Of a DNA stretch of 64,000 nucleotides, positions 1 through 8,994 are shown piece by piece. Both the position numbers and the translations under genes were made by a program. The notes under the pieces were generated by a model. It saw nothing but the letters and a program-made list of their open reading frames with translations, was not told where the DNA came from and ran no database searches. The stretch lies in assembly GCA_035541875.1 (NCBI GenBank), contig DATKML010000015.1, positions 124,001-188,000 on the forward strand, written 5' to 3'. The first letter of the stretch is position 1. The number at the start of each line of letters is the position of its first letter. The DNA comes from JAJPHI01 sp035541875 (GTDB lineage: Bacteria; Desulfobacterota; Binatia; Binatales; Binataceae).

Positions 1-1278
1 TTTGTAGTTCTCCATTCCGGCCATATCGCCGGCGGAAAGGGGCAACGCGGTCGAGGGGCTGCCTGGATAGAAGAGGCAATCCAGTCGCAACCCTGCGAAG
101 ACCTCGGAGACGCTCTGCATCTGATCGGCTCGCTTCTGCCGTGCGGCAGCCAAAACCGCAGGCGGAGCAGGATTGTTAAATGCCCGCCAAAAGCCTTGCG
201 ACACCGGGTTGGCAATCTGCTCGATCACATCGATTGTTTTGAGCTTTTGCTTCAACGGATTGAGCGGATCAGCAATCGCGGCGTCGAGATATGCGTCAAA
301 GTCGCGCACGAAGGATTCCGTCGCCAGCGCAAACATCGCTTCGAAATTCTCACTCACATCGACTGGCAGATCGGCTGCTATCAGAGTCACACCTGCAGTC
401 TCTAGTTGGGCCAGACTCGATTCGATGGCCTTTGCCACATCCGGGGTGAGACCGTCGTAAAAGAACTTGCGCGGAATTCCCACTCGCAGGCTCGTGGCAT
501 CCACCTTCGTCTGCGTGGCGTCGTCTCCTGACATCACGCTGTCCAGAATCAACAGGTCGGCAACCGATCGGGCACCCGGGCCCACCGTATCGAACATCGA
601 AACGAGCGGGATAAGACCGGTAGTTGGATAGCGGCCGTGGGTCGGTCTGAAGCCGTAAATGCCGTTGCACAACGAGGGGCATCGCGTTGAGCCGAACGTA
701 TCAGTAAACAAGGCCGCCGGTGCGAAACCTGCGGCGACCGAAGCGCCTGAGCCGCCCGAGCTGCCCCCCGTAATATGGTCTAAATTGTAGGGATTGTGGC
801 AGACGCCCGCGAAAGAGGTGTTGCAAGTCGAATAGCTTGACGCGAGTTCGGAGAGATTCGTCTTCCCCAGGACGATCACGCCCGCATTCTGCAGCGCCTT
901 AACAACGGGAGCACTCTGCGAAGGCACGTTACTCCGCAGACTCGGGGTCGCGCCGGTTGTCGGGATTCCGGCGACATCGACGTTATCCTTGATAAGCATC
1001 GGGATACCGTGCAGAGGGCCCAGCAGCTTGCCTTCGGCTCGCAACTTGTCGAGGCGCTCGGCTTCTTGGAGTGCGCTATCATTGATAAACAAAACGGCAT
1101 TCAATGCCGGATTGTGAGCGGCGATCCGCTCCCGCAAAGTCTGCACGTATTCCCGTGAAGTGATGCCCTTTGTATCCAGCGCCGCAAGAGCATCAGAGAC
1201 GGTGAGGGAGGCGATGTCTTCAGCTAATGGCATCCACGTATCGTGCCTCTTGGCGAGCCATTCTGCAAAAAGATTCAC
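1..1278 (-). CDS. Amidase signature family hydrolase (C-terminus outside window)
   Basis: Hydrolyses a carboxamide or related C-N bond by the Ser-cisSer-Lys mechanism; the substrate cannot be read from sequence. On the minus strand the frame carries the family's glycine/serine-rich signature GGSSGGSGASV (about nt 730-770), preceded by the Lys of an IKDNVDVAG segment (about nt 970-1000) that matches the catalytic lysine region. The frame is open from a stop at 1306-1308 to the window edge, so the gene is truncated only by the window. I chose a GTG start at 1278 because AGGGAAGG lies just upstream of it; ATG 1233 and GTG 1299 are alternatives. It is divergent from nth with a gap of about 45 bases. 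It could be a GatA-like amidotransferase subunit, but no gatB or gatC is adjacent, so a catabolic amidase is more likely. Confidence 0.88.
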   Translation of the reverse strand, partial: MNLFAEWLAKRHDTWMPLAEDIASLTVSDALAALDTKGITSREYVQTLRERIAAHNPALNAVLFINDSALQEAERLDKLRAEGKLLGPLHGIPMLIKDNVDVAGIPTTGATPSLRSNVPSQSAPVVKALQNAGVIVLGKTNLSELASSYSTCNTSFAGVCHNPYNLDHITGGSSGGSGASVAAGFAPAALFTDTFGSTRCPSLCNGIYGFRPTHGRYPTTGLIPLVSMFDTVGPGARSVADLLILDSVMSGDDATQTKVDATSLRVGIPRKFFYDGLTPDVAKAIESSLAQLETAGVTLIAADLPVDVSENFEAMFALATESFVRDFDAYLDAAIADPLNPLKQKLKTIDVIEQIANPVSQGFWRAFNNPAPPAVLAAARQKRADQMQSVSEVFAGLRLDCLFYPGSPSTALPLSAGDMAGMENYK

Positions 1279-1323
1279 GCCGCCTTCCCTTTTGATCACC
1301 CGGCGCGCTAGAAAATCGCCCCG

Positions 1324-2025
1324 ATGGCATCGGCCGTTCAAAAGAGAAGCATTGCGCTACCGCCACCGGTAATCGGAAGGACCGTGGGTGGGCTTCTGCG
1401 AGTTATCCGGAAACTCGCGCCGACTTGGAACGCGCCGGTGCTAACGCTGATGGCGGCCGAGAAACACGACCCGTTTCTCACTTTGATCGGTTGTATCTTA
1501 AGTCTGCGCACCAAGGACGAGATGACAGCGATAGTGATACCGCGCCTCTTCGCCAGAGCGAGCACACCGCACGAGATGCTCGAACTGTCCACCGACGAGA
1601 TTGCCAAACTCATCTATCCTGTTGGTTTTTATCGCACCAAGGCCAACGTGATTCGCGGCATCTGCCGCGACTTGATCGATCGCTTCGGCGGCAAGGTTCC
1701 GGATGAGATTGAGGATCTCGTCACGCTTAAAGGGGTCGGACGTAAAACCGCGAACCTCGTCGTGACCGAATCGTTCAAGAAGCCGGGCATCTGCGTCGAT
1801 ACGCATGTCCATCGCATTTCGAATCGATGGGGCCTGGTGAAAGCGGCAACGCCCGACAAAACCGAAATCGCGCTGCGCGAGGTGCTGCCCCGGCGTTACT
1901 GGATCGAGTACAACTCGTTGCTCGTGGCCTTCGGCCAGACGCTATGCCAACCCGTCTCGCCATGGTGCTCAAAATGTCCGATCGCGAAGAAATGCCCGCG
2001 CATCGGAGTGAAACAATCGCGCTAG
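1324..2025 (+). CDS. nth: Endonuclease III (DNA glycosylase/AP lyase)
   Basis: Removes oxidised pyrimidines from DNA and cleaves the abasic site in base excision repair. The 233-residue protein has the full family architecture. The helix-hairpin-helix is LKGVGRKTANLV with catalytic Lys141. Catalytic Asp159 lies in VDTHVHR. The C-terminal [4Fe-4S] ligands are C208, C215, C218 and C224, with the family's exact 6-2-5 spacing. The N-terminus has a roughly 20-residue extension before the conserved helical core. The next gene starts 20 bases downstream, so the two may be co-transcribed. Assignment is secure; MutY is excluded by size and the missing C-terminal domain. Confidence 0.95.
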   Translation: MASAVQKRSIALPPPVIGRTVGGLLRVIRKLAPTWNAPVLTLMAAEKHDPFLTLIGCILSLRTKDEMTAIVIPRLFARASTPHEMLELSTDEIAKLIYPVGFYRTKANVIRGICRDLIDRFGGKVPDEIEDLVTLKGVGRKTANLVVTESFKKPGICVDTHVHRISNRWGLVKAATPDKTEIALREVLPRRYWIEYNSLLVAFGQTLCQPVSPWCSKCPIAKKCPRIGVKQSR

Positions 2026-2044
2026 CGAACATGCGGAGGATTTC

Positions 2045-2941
2045 ATGGATAAGAATGCCGGAGCCGTAGGATTTATCGGGATAGGCGCGATGGGGTTGCC
2101 GATGGCGACCAACTTGCTCGCAGGCGGCTTTGCGCTGCGCGTCTGGAATCGTACCTCTGGTAAAACAGAACCGCTCAGCGCGAAAGGTGCGACGGCCGTC
2201 CGCAACGTCGCCGATACAGTCACTCCGGGAGGGATCGCGATCACGATCCTTGCCGATGACGCCGCTGTTGAAAGCGTGACGCTTGGCGATAGCGGGATCG
2301 CCGCTCGGCTCGGCGCGGGCGGAATTCACGTTTCGATGAGCACTATCGCGCCGGCCACCAGCGAACGTCTCGCCGCTCAACATGCGAAGCTTGGCAGCAC
2401 CTATATCGCCGCTCCGGTGTTCGGTCGGCCCGAGAATGCCGAAGCGCGCCAACTCGTCGTCTGCACCTCGGGACCGGCGGCGGCCAAGGAGCGCGTACGC
2501 CCACTCTTCGACGCGATGGGTCGCGCGGTGTTCGATTTCGGCGAGGCGTCGGGTGCGGCGAACGTCGCGAAGCTATGCGGCAACTTTCTTATCATGTCGG
2601 CGATCGAAGCGATGGCTGAATCATTTGCGATGGCCGAAAAGTGCGGCGTTGACCGCAATCAGGTAGCCGCGATGCTGACCAAGACCCTGTTCGCTTCTCC
2701 GGTCTATCAGCGCTACGGTGAGATGGTCGCGGCGAAGCGCCATACACCCGCCGGCTTCAAGCTCCCGCTAGGACTGAAGGACGCAGAACTTGTGCTCAAG
2801 ACCGCGGGCGATGCGCGCGTGCCGATGCCGTTGGCCGGAATGATACGCGAACGGATTATCGCGGGGTTGGCCAAAGGACGCGACGAGATGGATTGGTCAG
2901 CGTTGGCGCTCGGCGTGCTTGATGAGGCTGCGATCAAATAA
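2045..2941 (+). CDS. NAD(P)-dependent 3-hydroxyisobutyrate dehydrogenase-like oxidoreductase
   Basis: A beta-hydroxyacid dehydrogenase of the 3-hydroxyisobutyrate / tartronate semialdehyde / glyoxylate reductase family (298 residues, normal length). The N-terminal Rossmann motif is GFIGIGAMGLPMA (about residues 10-22). The substrate segment APVFGRPENAE and the GAANVAKLCGN segment with the catalytic lysine are both present. The C-terminal all-helical domain follows. A strong ribosome site (GGAGGA) sits a few bases before ATG 2045. The substrate is not predictable; glyoxylate or succinic semialdehyde reductase activity (GlyR type) is equally possible. Confidence 0.88.
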   Translation: MDKNAGAVGFIGIGAMGLPMATNLLAGGFALRVWNRTSGKTEPLSAKGATAVRNVADTVTPGGIAITILADDAAVESVTLGDSGIAARLGAGGIHVSMSTIAPATSERLAAQHAKLGSTYIAAPVFGRPENAEARQLVVCTSGPAAAKERVRPLFDAMGRAVFDFGEASGAANVAKLCGNFLIMSAIEAMAESFAMAEKCGVDRNQVAAMLTKTLFASPVYQRYGEMVAAKRHTPAGFKLPLGLKDAELVLKTAGDARVPMPLAGMIRERIIAGLAKGRDEMDWSALALGVLDEAAIK

Positions 2942-3707
2942 GGCATCTTTTCTAGGAGCGCTTGTCACCGCAGCGCTGATGATGGTCGCGCCGGCGGCAA
3001 GCGCGATCGATCTCTACGAGATTCAGATCTACGGCACCGACACCACGCCCGAGCGGGCGCTTGAACTGGAGTTGCATTCCAACAGCGTAACGACGGCAAC
3101 CGGCTCCGAGGCAAAGGAGAACCTGAATCCGTACGAAATTCATGAGACGGTCGAAGCTTCATACGGTCTCACGCCTCATATCGAGGTCGGACAATATCTC
3201 TGCACTGGAAAGCTCGAAAACGGCAATTATGAGTATTCCGGCAGCCGAACCAAGCTGCACTTCGGTATTGGTCCGACAGATGGCTGGCCTGTGCAGTTTG
3301 GCGGTAACGTCGAGCTTGACTATATGCGCCGTCAGGCTGATCCAAATCCGCTTTCGCTGGAATTACGCCCGATTATCGAGACGCATTTCCGCAAATTCAC
3401 GCTTATCGGCAACTTCGCCTTCGAAAAGCCCTTTCAGGGCCCAGGCACTCATCAGGGCTTCCAGCTCTCGCCCTCCGGCCAAATTAGCTACGAGCTCTTC
3501 CGATGGCTCGAGCCAGCCGTCGAGTATTACGGCGATATGGGCGCGCTGGAGCATCTGCCGAGCGTGCAATCCCAACAGCATTTCATCGTTCCGGCGCTGA
3601 ATCTTCCCTTGGTTAGCCACCTTGAAGTGAATCTGGGAGTCGGAATCGGCCTCACGCGGGGGAGCAACGGAGCTTTCATCAAGTCGATTGTCGGCTGGCA
3701 GTTTTAG
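2922..3707 (+). CDS. Secreted, probable outer-membrane beta-barrel protein of unknown function
   Basis: About 261 residues, starting inside the last codons of the upstream dehydrogenase; ATG 2922 is preferred over the adjacent TTG 2919. The N-terminus is a signal peptide (basic start, hydrophobic stretch around residues 10-25, cleavage near ASA-ID). The mature part alternates polar and hydrophobic residues in many short segments, several with aromatic girdle residues, and the chain ends in a phenylalanine (GWQF), as outer-membrane barrels do. I do not recognise a specific family. It resembles uncharacterised transporter-like barrel proteins. The overlap suggests translational coupling, although a functional link to the dehydrogenase is not obvious. 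Confidence 0.7.
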   Translation: MRLRSNKASFLGALVTAALMMVAPAASAIDLYEIQIYGTDTTPERALELELHSNSVTTATGSEAKENLNPYEIHETVEASYGLTPHIEVGQYLCTGKLENGNYEYSGSRTKLHFGIGPTDGWPVQFGGNVELDYMRRQADPNPLSLELRPIIETHFRKFTLIGNFAFEKPFQGPGTHQGFQLSPSGQISYELFRWLEPAVEYYGDMGALEHLPSVQSQQHFIVPALNLPLVSHLEVNLGVGIGLTRGSNGAFIKSIVGWQF

Positions 3708-3814
3708 TCGTTTGCACTCCGATTGGCCCAGTTGCCTCTTGCCTTCGATTTGTCGTTGCGAGGGTGAAACTGCTTAACTATTGTCCAGAGACTTAACTTT
3801 TCCCGGACATCGCA

Positions 3815-5146
3815 GTGGCGGAAAATCGGCGCGAAGAACAGAAGCTCTGGCTGATCCTTTTTCAGATCAAAGCCATCCGTATGCGTCTGAATTTGCTCGT
3901 GCTTCAGTACTGGGTGTTCTCCAGTCTGGCCGTCCTGATCGCTGGAGGCGCGCTTTTTCTCTGGGCGGCCTCACGATTGCAGCCACTGTCGTTCCTGCTC
4001 GTCGCAGTGACGGCATTTAGTACTGCTATTGTCGCGCTGACTCGCATCGCGCGCACAGCCCTGCATGATCGTGCGAGCTACGCGCGAGCGGCGCTTATTG
4101 CGGATGATCGCGGCGCTCTCAAAGGGCGTCTGGCGACGGTGCAGGCGCTGGCAACCAATCCACCGGCGTCATCGCTGTGGCAGTATCTGCTTGAAGAGAC
4201 TTACGGGCTCCGCAGCGAATTCGAACCGGCGCAGATCGAACCACGATGGCTCTCGCGGTCGCTTTTTTCCTTGTTGGGCGTCTGCGCCGCGATCTTCGTG
4301 CTTCTGGTGATTCTAAGCCGATCGCCTCAGGCCACTCCGGGTCCTCTGGCCCAGGGTGGTGATATGGCGGTGGATCTGAGCGACCTGGACATTCGCCCGG
4401 CAGATCCTTCGGTCAAGCCGAATGCTCATGTCGAAGCGGACTCCGAAACCATGAAGCAGCTCAGCGCTAAGGCTGCCGACGCGGCTAGGCACCAGAATCG
4501 GCAAGGGTTATCGAGCCTGATGGATAAAGCGCGGCGCTTGGCAAGCAATCTTCAGGATCAAGTGACGGGCAACGAGAATAAGCTGATACCGCCGATCCAT
4601 CTGCGCGGCGTGAACAAACCCGCGACCGCGCCGCCTGCGGACAATGCCGCGGGGGCTCGATCGGGCAGTGCTCCGACCAACGCGAACAATTCCTCTCCGA
4701 TCAATAGCAATGGCGCTGGTACTACCGGCCAGAGCGACGCGAAGCCACCGGCCGAGCTGGGCGGCTCGCCGGCCGACCAGATGGCGAGTAATGCGCCCGG
4801 AATGCCCGCCCCATCGGGGCCCAACCAGAAGCCGGGCGACCCGAGCAACATGGGAACGAGCCAACAGGGCGGTGCTGGCAACGTAGCGGGGGCGAATCAT
4901 AGCGGCGGTTCCGACGCCGAGCATCTTTTCGGCGCGCCGCAGGAGCAGACCCTTGGCAGCGACAGCTTCCATATGACGGTAGACGCCCTGCCTTCCGACG
5001 AAGCGTCGAGCAAAGGAGCGCCGGGGTACGTTCCACCAAAGGTTCAGGTTCCGCTTAACTCCCATCAGGCGCCCGACGAGCCTTTGGCGCGGGCCGAAGT
5101 TCCATCCGACGACCGCATGACGATCAAGCGAGTTTTTGAACGATGA
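3815..5146 (+). CDS. Membrane protein with long low-complexity tail, first gene of MoxR module
   Basis: Unrecognised 443-residue protein starting with GTG. Two adjacent transmembrane segments lie at about residues 27-50 and 53-75, and a third at about 150-170. After them comes a short helical, charged segment (about 210-250), then a disordered stretch rich in Gly, Pro, Asn and Ala (about 260-380), and a conserved-looking C-terminal tail. Its stop overlaps the moxR start (ATGA at 5143-5146), so the two are translationally coupled. By position it corresponds to the poorly characterised membrane component that often accompanies MoxR-DUF58-VWA operons. The start is uncertain because no clear ribosome site precedes it. 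Confidence 0.75.
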   Translation: MAENRREEQKLWLILFQIKAIRMRLNLLVLQYWVFSSLAVLIAGGALFLWAASRLQPLSFLLVAVTAFSTAIVALTRIARTALHDRASYARAALIADDRGALKGRLATVQALATNPPASSLWQYLLEETYGLRSEFEPAQIEPRWLSRSLFSLLGVCAAIFVLLVILSRSPQATPGPLAQGGDMAVDLSDLDIRPADPSVKPNAHVEADSETMKQLSAKAADAARHQNRQGLSSLMDKARRLASNLQDQVTGNENKLIPPIHLRGVNKPATAPPADNAAGARSGSAPTNANNSSPINSNGAGTTGQSDAKPPAELGGSPADQMASNAPGMPAPSGPNQKPGDPSNMGTSQQGGAGNVAGANHSGGSDAEHLFGAPQEQTLGSDSFHMTVDALPSDEASSKGAPGYVPPKVQVPLNSHQAPDEPLARAEVPSDDRMTIKRVFER

Positions 5147-6192
5147 CCCAAGCATTAGCGACGAATGGCACCGAGCCGGCGACGGTCGCCGAGTTCGCAC
5201 AGACGTTCCGCCGTATTCAGGCCGAAGTACGTAAGGTTGTCATCGGCCACGAGCTAGCTATCGAACAGCTGCTCACGGCTTTCTTTGCCGGTGGTCACGT
5301 TCTTATCGAGGGTGTCCCCGGCACGGGAAAGACAACCCTCGTCAAGGCGCTGGGGCTCGCGCTCAATCTGAGTTTTAACCGAATCCAATTCACCGTCGAT
5401 CTGATGCCTGCCGATATCACGGGCACGCGCGTCATCCTTTCGGATAATGAAGGACGCCGTGAATTCAGTTTTCAGCCCGGCCCGATTTTCTGCCATATCC
5501 TGCTCGGCGATGAGATCAATCGCGCCACGCCCAAGACGCAATCGGCCCTGCTCGAGGCGATGGCTGAAATGCAGGTAACCGTGGCTGGTGTGACTTACCC
5601 GCTTGCGCCGCCGTACTTCGTGATGGCCACGCTTAACCCGATCGAGATGGAAGGAACCTATCCGCTGCCGGAAGCGCAGCTCGATCGCTTTCTCTTCAAA
5701 GTCCATCTCGGCTACCCCGGCGAGGATGAGCTTGTGCGAATCGTCGGAGCCACGACGGCCGCTCCTCCCGAACCGATCGTGCCGGTGTTTTCGGCCGCCG
5801 ACGCTGCGCCGGCCTTGGAACGGCTGAAGCGACTCGTACGCGACGTAATCGTCGCGCCGCAGATCGAACGCTACGCCGTCCGGATGGTGCGGGCGACCCA
5901 GCCCGATAAGTCGCGGGTGATCGGCGACCTTCATTCACCGCTCCACGTCGCCTCGGTCACGCAATATGTGTCCTTCGGGGCGAGTCCGCGCGGCGCGCAG
6001 GCGCTTATCCTGGGAGCAAAAGTCCGTGCGCTGCTCGATGGTCGTGCGAATATCGCGTTCGAGGATGTCGATAGCATAGCAGCCGCCTCGCTGGAGCATC
6101 GCGTGATGCTCAACTACGCCGCGCATTCCGATAACGTCGAACCGTCGAGCATTATCGCCGACGTGATAAAAGCGGCGCAGGCGAACCGCTAG
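5143..6192 (+). CDS. moxR: MoxR-family AAA+ ATPase
   Basis: Chaperone-like AAA+ ATPase thought to assemble or activate protein complexes together with VWA partners. The 349-residue protein carries Walker A GVPGTGKT (57-64), Walker B ending in Asp123-Glu124 (LLGDEINRA), and the downstream segment ALLEAMAEMQVT typical of MoxR. A sensor-1 region (VMATLNPIE) and the C-terminal lid follow. It overlaps the preceding membrane-protein gene by four bases and is followed 21 bases later by the DUF58 gene, the standard order of such operons. The specific client is unknown. Confidence 0.95.
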   Translation: MTQALATNGTEPATVAEFAQTFRRIQAEVRKVVIGHELAIEQLLTAFFAGGHVLIEGVPGTGKTTLVKALGLALNLSFNRIQFTVDLMPADITGTRVILSDNEGRREFSFQPGPIFCHILLGDEINRATPKTQSALLEAMAEMQVTVAGVTYPLAPPYFVMATLNPIEMEGTYPLPEAQLDRFLFKVHLGYPGEDELVRIVGATTAAPPEPIVPVFSAADAAPALERLKRLVRDVIVAPQIERYAVRMVRATQPDKSRVIGDLHSPLHVASVTQYVSFGASPRGAQALILGAKVRALLDGRANIAFEDVDSIAAASLEHRVMLNYAAHSDNVEPSSIIADVIKAAQANR

Positions 6193-6213
6193 CGCTGACA
6201 TCGGGACGACCAG

Positions 6214-7119
6214 ATGCTCGAAAAGCGCGCTTTTGAGCCCGAATTCATGCGTCGGCTCGATAGTCTCGTGATGGGTGCGACACGAGCACGGACCTCGCGC
6301 GCGGGTCGGCGCACTATCGGCCGCGTGCAGGGAACCGGCATCGAACCGGAAAACTTCCGCGAATATACCGAGGGCGATGATCTTCGCTATCTCGATTGGA
6401 ACGCTCTTGCGCGACTCGACAATCTGACGATTCGTACCTTTCGCGCCGAGCGTCAGGTCGAGATGACCGTGCTGATCGATAGCAGCGCCTCGATGAGCGT
6501 GCCTGCTTCAGACGACAAACTGGGTCTCGCGATCCTGCTGGGTGCAGGACTCGCCTATATCGCGCTGGGCGAGAATGATCCGGTGAGACTTGCCGCCTTC
6601 AGCGATTTGCGCGGCGGTCGACGCCTGATCGCTACGCGGTTCCATCGCCGGCGCGAATCCTACGCCGAGTTCCGACCCTTTATCAGTGCCTTGAAGGGGC
6701 GAGGTGAAACGCAGCTTGGCGGGGCGATCGACGAATTGCTGAGCGAGCGGCGGCCCTCCGGAATCATCGTCGTAATCTCGGATTTTCTGGTGAATTCATC
6801 TGATTATGAGAGCGCCTTGAGTCGGCTAGTCGCAGCACGCCATGACGTTAAGGTGCTGCACGTCATGGGCGAGCATGAAGTCACCGGATCGTATCAACCG
6901 GGGCCGTATCGAATCCGCGACGCTGAAACCGGCACGATTCGCGAGGTGATGTTCGGTCCCGCGCAGGCCGAAGCGTGCCGTACTCGGGCGAAGGCTCATG
7001 CCGATCGCGTGCGCGAATTTTGTCGTCTTCGCGGTATCGCATATGCAGCAGCTTTCGGCGCCAATCATGCCGACGAAATTATTCGACGGGAATTCCCGCG
7101 ACTGGGAATAATCGCCTGA
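6214..7119 (+). CDS. DUF58 domain protein (VWA-like)
   Basis: Partner protein of MoxR ATPases; its exact biochemical role is unknown. The 301-residue sequence shows the DUF58 hallmark around residues 44-80 (PENFREY, GDDLRYLDWN, then RTFRAER). It also has an intact metal-ion-dependent adhesion site, DxSxS, at D89, S91 and S93. No membrane segments are seen, so it is probably cytoplasmic, unlike the longer membrane-bound DUF58 forms. It lies between moxR and the BatA-like gene, with only three bases before the latter. Confidence 0.92.
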   Translation: MLEKRAFEPEFMRRLDSLVMGATRARTSRAGRRTIGRVQGTGIEPENFREYTEGDDLRYLDWNALARLDNLTIRTFRAERQVEMTVLIDSSASMSVPASDDKLGLAILLGAGLAYIALGENDPVRLAAFSDLRGGRRLIATRFHRRRESYAEFRPFISALKGRGETQLGGAIDELLSERRPSGIIVVISDFLVNSSDYESALSRLVAARHDVKVLHVMGEHEVTGSYQPGPYRIRDAETGTIREVMFGPAQAEACRTRAKAHADRVREFCRLRGIAYAAAFGANHADEIIRREFPRLGIIA

Positions 7120-7122
7120 ACG

Positions 7123-8994
7123 ATGGGCTTCTTTGACCCGATCAATCTGCTCTATGGGCTGAGCCTGCTCGCGTTGATAGCGATCTATCTTCGCGCCAAG
7201 TCACGCCCGATGATCCACGTTTCGAGCCTCTCGCTGTTCGAGGAGGTTCCCGCGCCGGTAAGCCAGAGCCGCTTTCTGCAGCTCGACCTGCTCTTCTGGC
7301 TCGAAGCGGCAGCTCTCGTCGCGCTCACCTGCGTGATGGCGGGGCTTTATATGCGCTCCGCTCAGCCGGTCCGCAATTCGGTTCGGCGGGCTCTGATCTT
7401 CGATGTCGGCGCTTCGATGGGAGCATCCGACAGCGGCAGTACTCGCCTGGTGGAGGCTCAACGCGACGCGCTCGCGATCGCAAATGGCGCATCTGCGTCG
7501 GATCAGTTCAGCGCGATCAGCTATGCGCTCGACGCGCGGCTTATCCAGCCGTACGACTCGCGACGTGATCAATTGGATCGTGCGATTAGGAACCTTCGCG
7601 CGGAGGCTGTTGCGACCCGATCAGTTGCGCTGCAGGCTGCGCTGGCTTCGGCCAATGATGCCGTTCAGATTGATCTTTATACCGACCACACTCCAGACAC
7701 GGCGACGCTCGAAAGCGTCCGCCGGCACGCCAATCTCAAGCTCCATCTGATCGACAACCGCGTCGACAACATGGCTATCGTGTCGCTGGATCCGGGCATT
7801 CCGAAGCGCAGCGAAGGTCGGGCGTTGATCCGCAACTTTGCGTCGCATCCGCAAACGTGTGAGTTGCGTATCGAAGCGGGCAATCAGGAAGTCTTCCATT
7901 CGTCATTAGTGCTGGAGCCGCGCTCCTCAACGATGGTGCCTTTTGGACCAATCCAGCAGGGGGGCGTAGTTCACGCCCGCATCCTTACGCAGGACGCCCT
8001 CGCCGCCGATAACGAACGATGGGCTTCGTCGCCCGGGATCGAAAGTCCCAAGGTTCTGATCGTCTCCCCCGACCGGACCGCGCGTGACGATCTGGCACGT
8101 GTCCTGTTGGCCGTCAATTCGAACTATCGCATAACCGCGATCGGCACTTCCCCCGACGCGATGCGCGATCAGGTTGATCAGAAATTCGACCTGGTGGTCC
8201 TGCACGATTGGGCCGATGACCCGTTCAACGCGTCGAACCGCCTCTACGTCTTTCCGCCGCGTGATTTCGCGACCAAACCGCAGAAGTTCCACGTGACCAA
8301 GGATTTGCCGGCCGCGGAACTCCAAAGTCGGACGGGTGCTCCGCCTTTCGCAACGCCGGTGCTGCTGGGACCGACACGGGTAGTCGCTCTTCCCGATTGG
8401 ATGACCCCACTGGCACAGGGCGCAGAGACCGGCGGCAAGACGGATATGTTTCCGATGGCAGCGGCAGGCCAGACACCGCAGGGCTCGATCGGTGTGGTTG
8501 CGTTCGACGTGCGCAACCACATGCTGCTCGACCCGGACCGTCAGGAAGCGCTACTGCTGGTGATCGACGCGGTGCGAGAACTAGGCGGGGCCGCGGATCA
8601 CAAAATCGTCCCCACGGGAGAGCTGGTCCCCATCGCGACCTTCGGACCGGCAACCCTCACGGCTCCCGATGGAACCAAGCGCGAGTTGCTGCCCGACAAG
8701 GCTGGTCAGATCCGTTTTCGCCCGCTGCAAGCGGGTCGCTATCGGCTGAGTAAAGACGAGCGGACGGTTGAGATTTACGCGAACTATTTCGACGAAGCTG
8801 AATCGGATTTGGCTTCGGTCAGCGCGGCACCGGCAGCCTCGTCGCCAACGATCTCACCGGCCGCTGCAACAACGACCCAGATCCGGGCGGTACCACAAGC
8901 CTCTTTGCTGATAGCGATCGTCATTCTGGCCCTGCTAGCGGAATCGACGCTGATCGTGAGGCGAGCACAACCTTTGGAGTCGCGCGATGTTTGA
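7123..8994 (+). CDS. BatA-like membrane protein with degenerate VWA domain
   Basis: A 623-residue protein with the N-terminal aerotolerance-regulator (BatA) region: a membrane segment near residues 7-24, a LSLFEEVP-type stretch, and a second membrane segment at about 57-78. A VWA-like domain follows. Its metal site reads D-V-G-A-S (in FDVGASMG) instead of DxSxS, so the first serine is lost and metal binding may be impaired. The long middle part resembles the extracytoplasmic region of BatA-type proteins. One C-terminal transmembrane helix lies at about 595-615. It overlaps the next gene by eight bases. It probably forms a membrane complex with the downstream double-VWA protein under MoxR control; that is inferred from context. 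Confidence 0.85.
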   Translation: MGFFDPINLLYGLSLLALIAIYLRAKSRPMIHVSSLSLFEEVPAPVSQSRFLQLDLLFWLEAAALVALTCVMAGLYMRSAQPVRNSVRRALIFDVGASMGASDSGSTRLVEAQRDALAIANGASASDQFSAISYALDARLIQPYDSRRDQLDRAIRNLRAEAVATRSVALQAALASANDAVQIDLYTDHTPDTATLESVRRHANLKLHLIDNRVDNMAIVSLDPGIPKRSEGRALIRNFASHPQTCELRIEAGNQEVFHSSLVLEPRSSTMVPFGPIQQGGVVHARILTQDALAADNERWASSPGIESPKVLIVSPDRTARDDLARVLLAVNSNYRITAIGTSPDAMRDQVDQKFDLVVLHDWADDPFNASNRLYVFPPRDFATKPQKFHVTKDLPAAELQSRTGAPPFATPVLLGPTRVVALPDWMTPLAQGAETGGKTDMFPMAAAGQTPQGSIGVVAFDVRNHMLLDPDRQEALLLVIDAVRELGGAADHKIVPTGELVPIATFGPATLTAPDGTKRELLPDKAGQIRFRPLQAGRYRLSKDERTVEIYANYFDEAESDLASVSAAPAASSPTISPAAATTTQIRAVPQASLLIAIVILALLAESTLIVRRAQPLESRDV

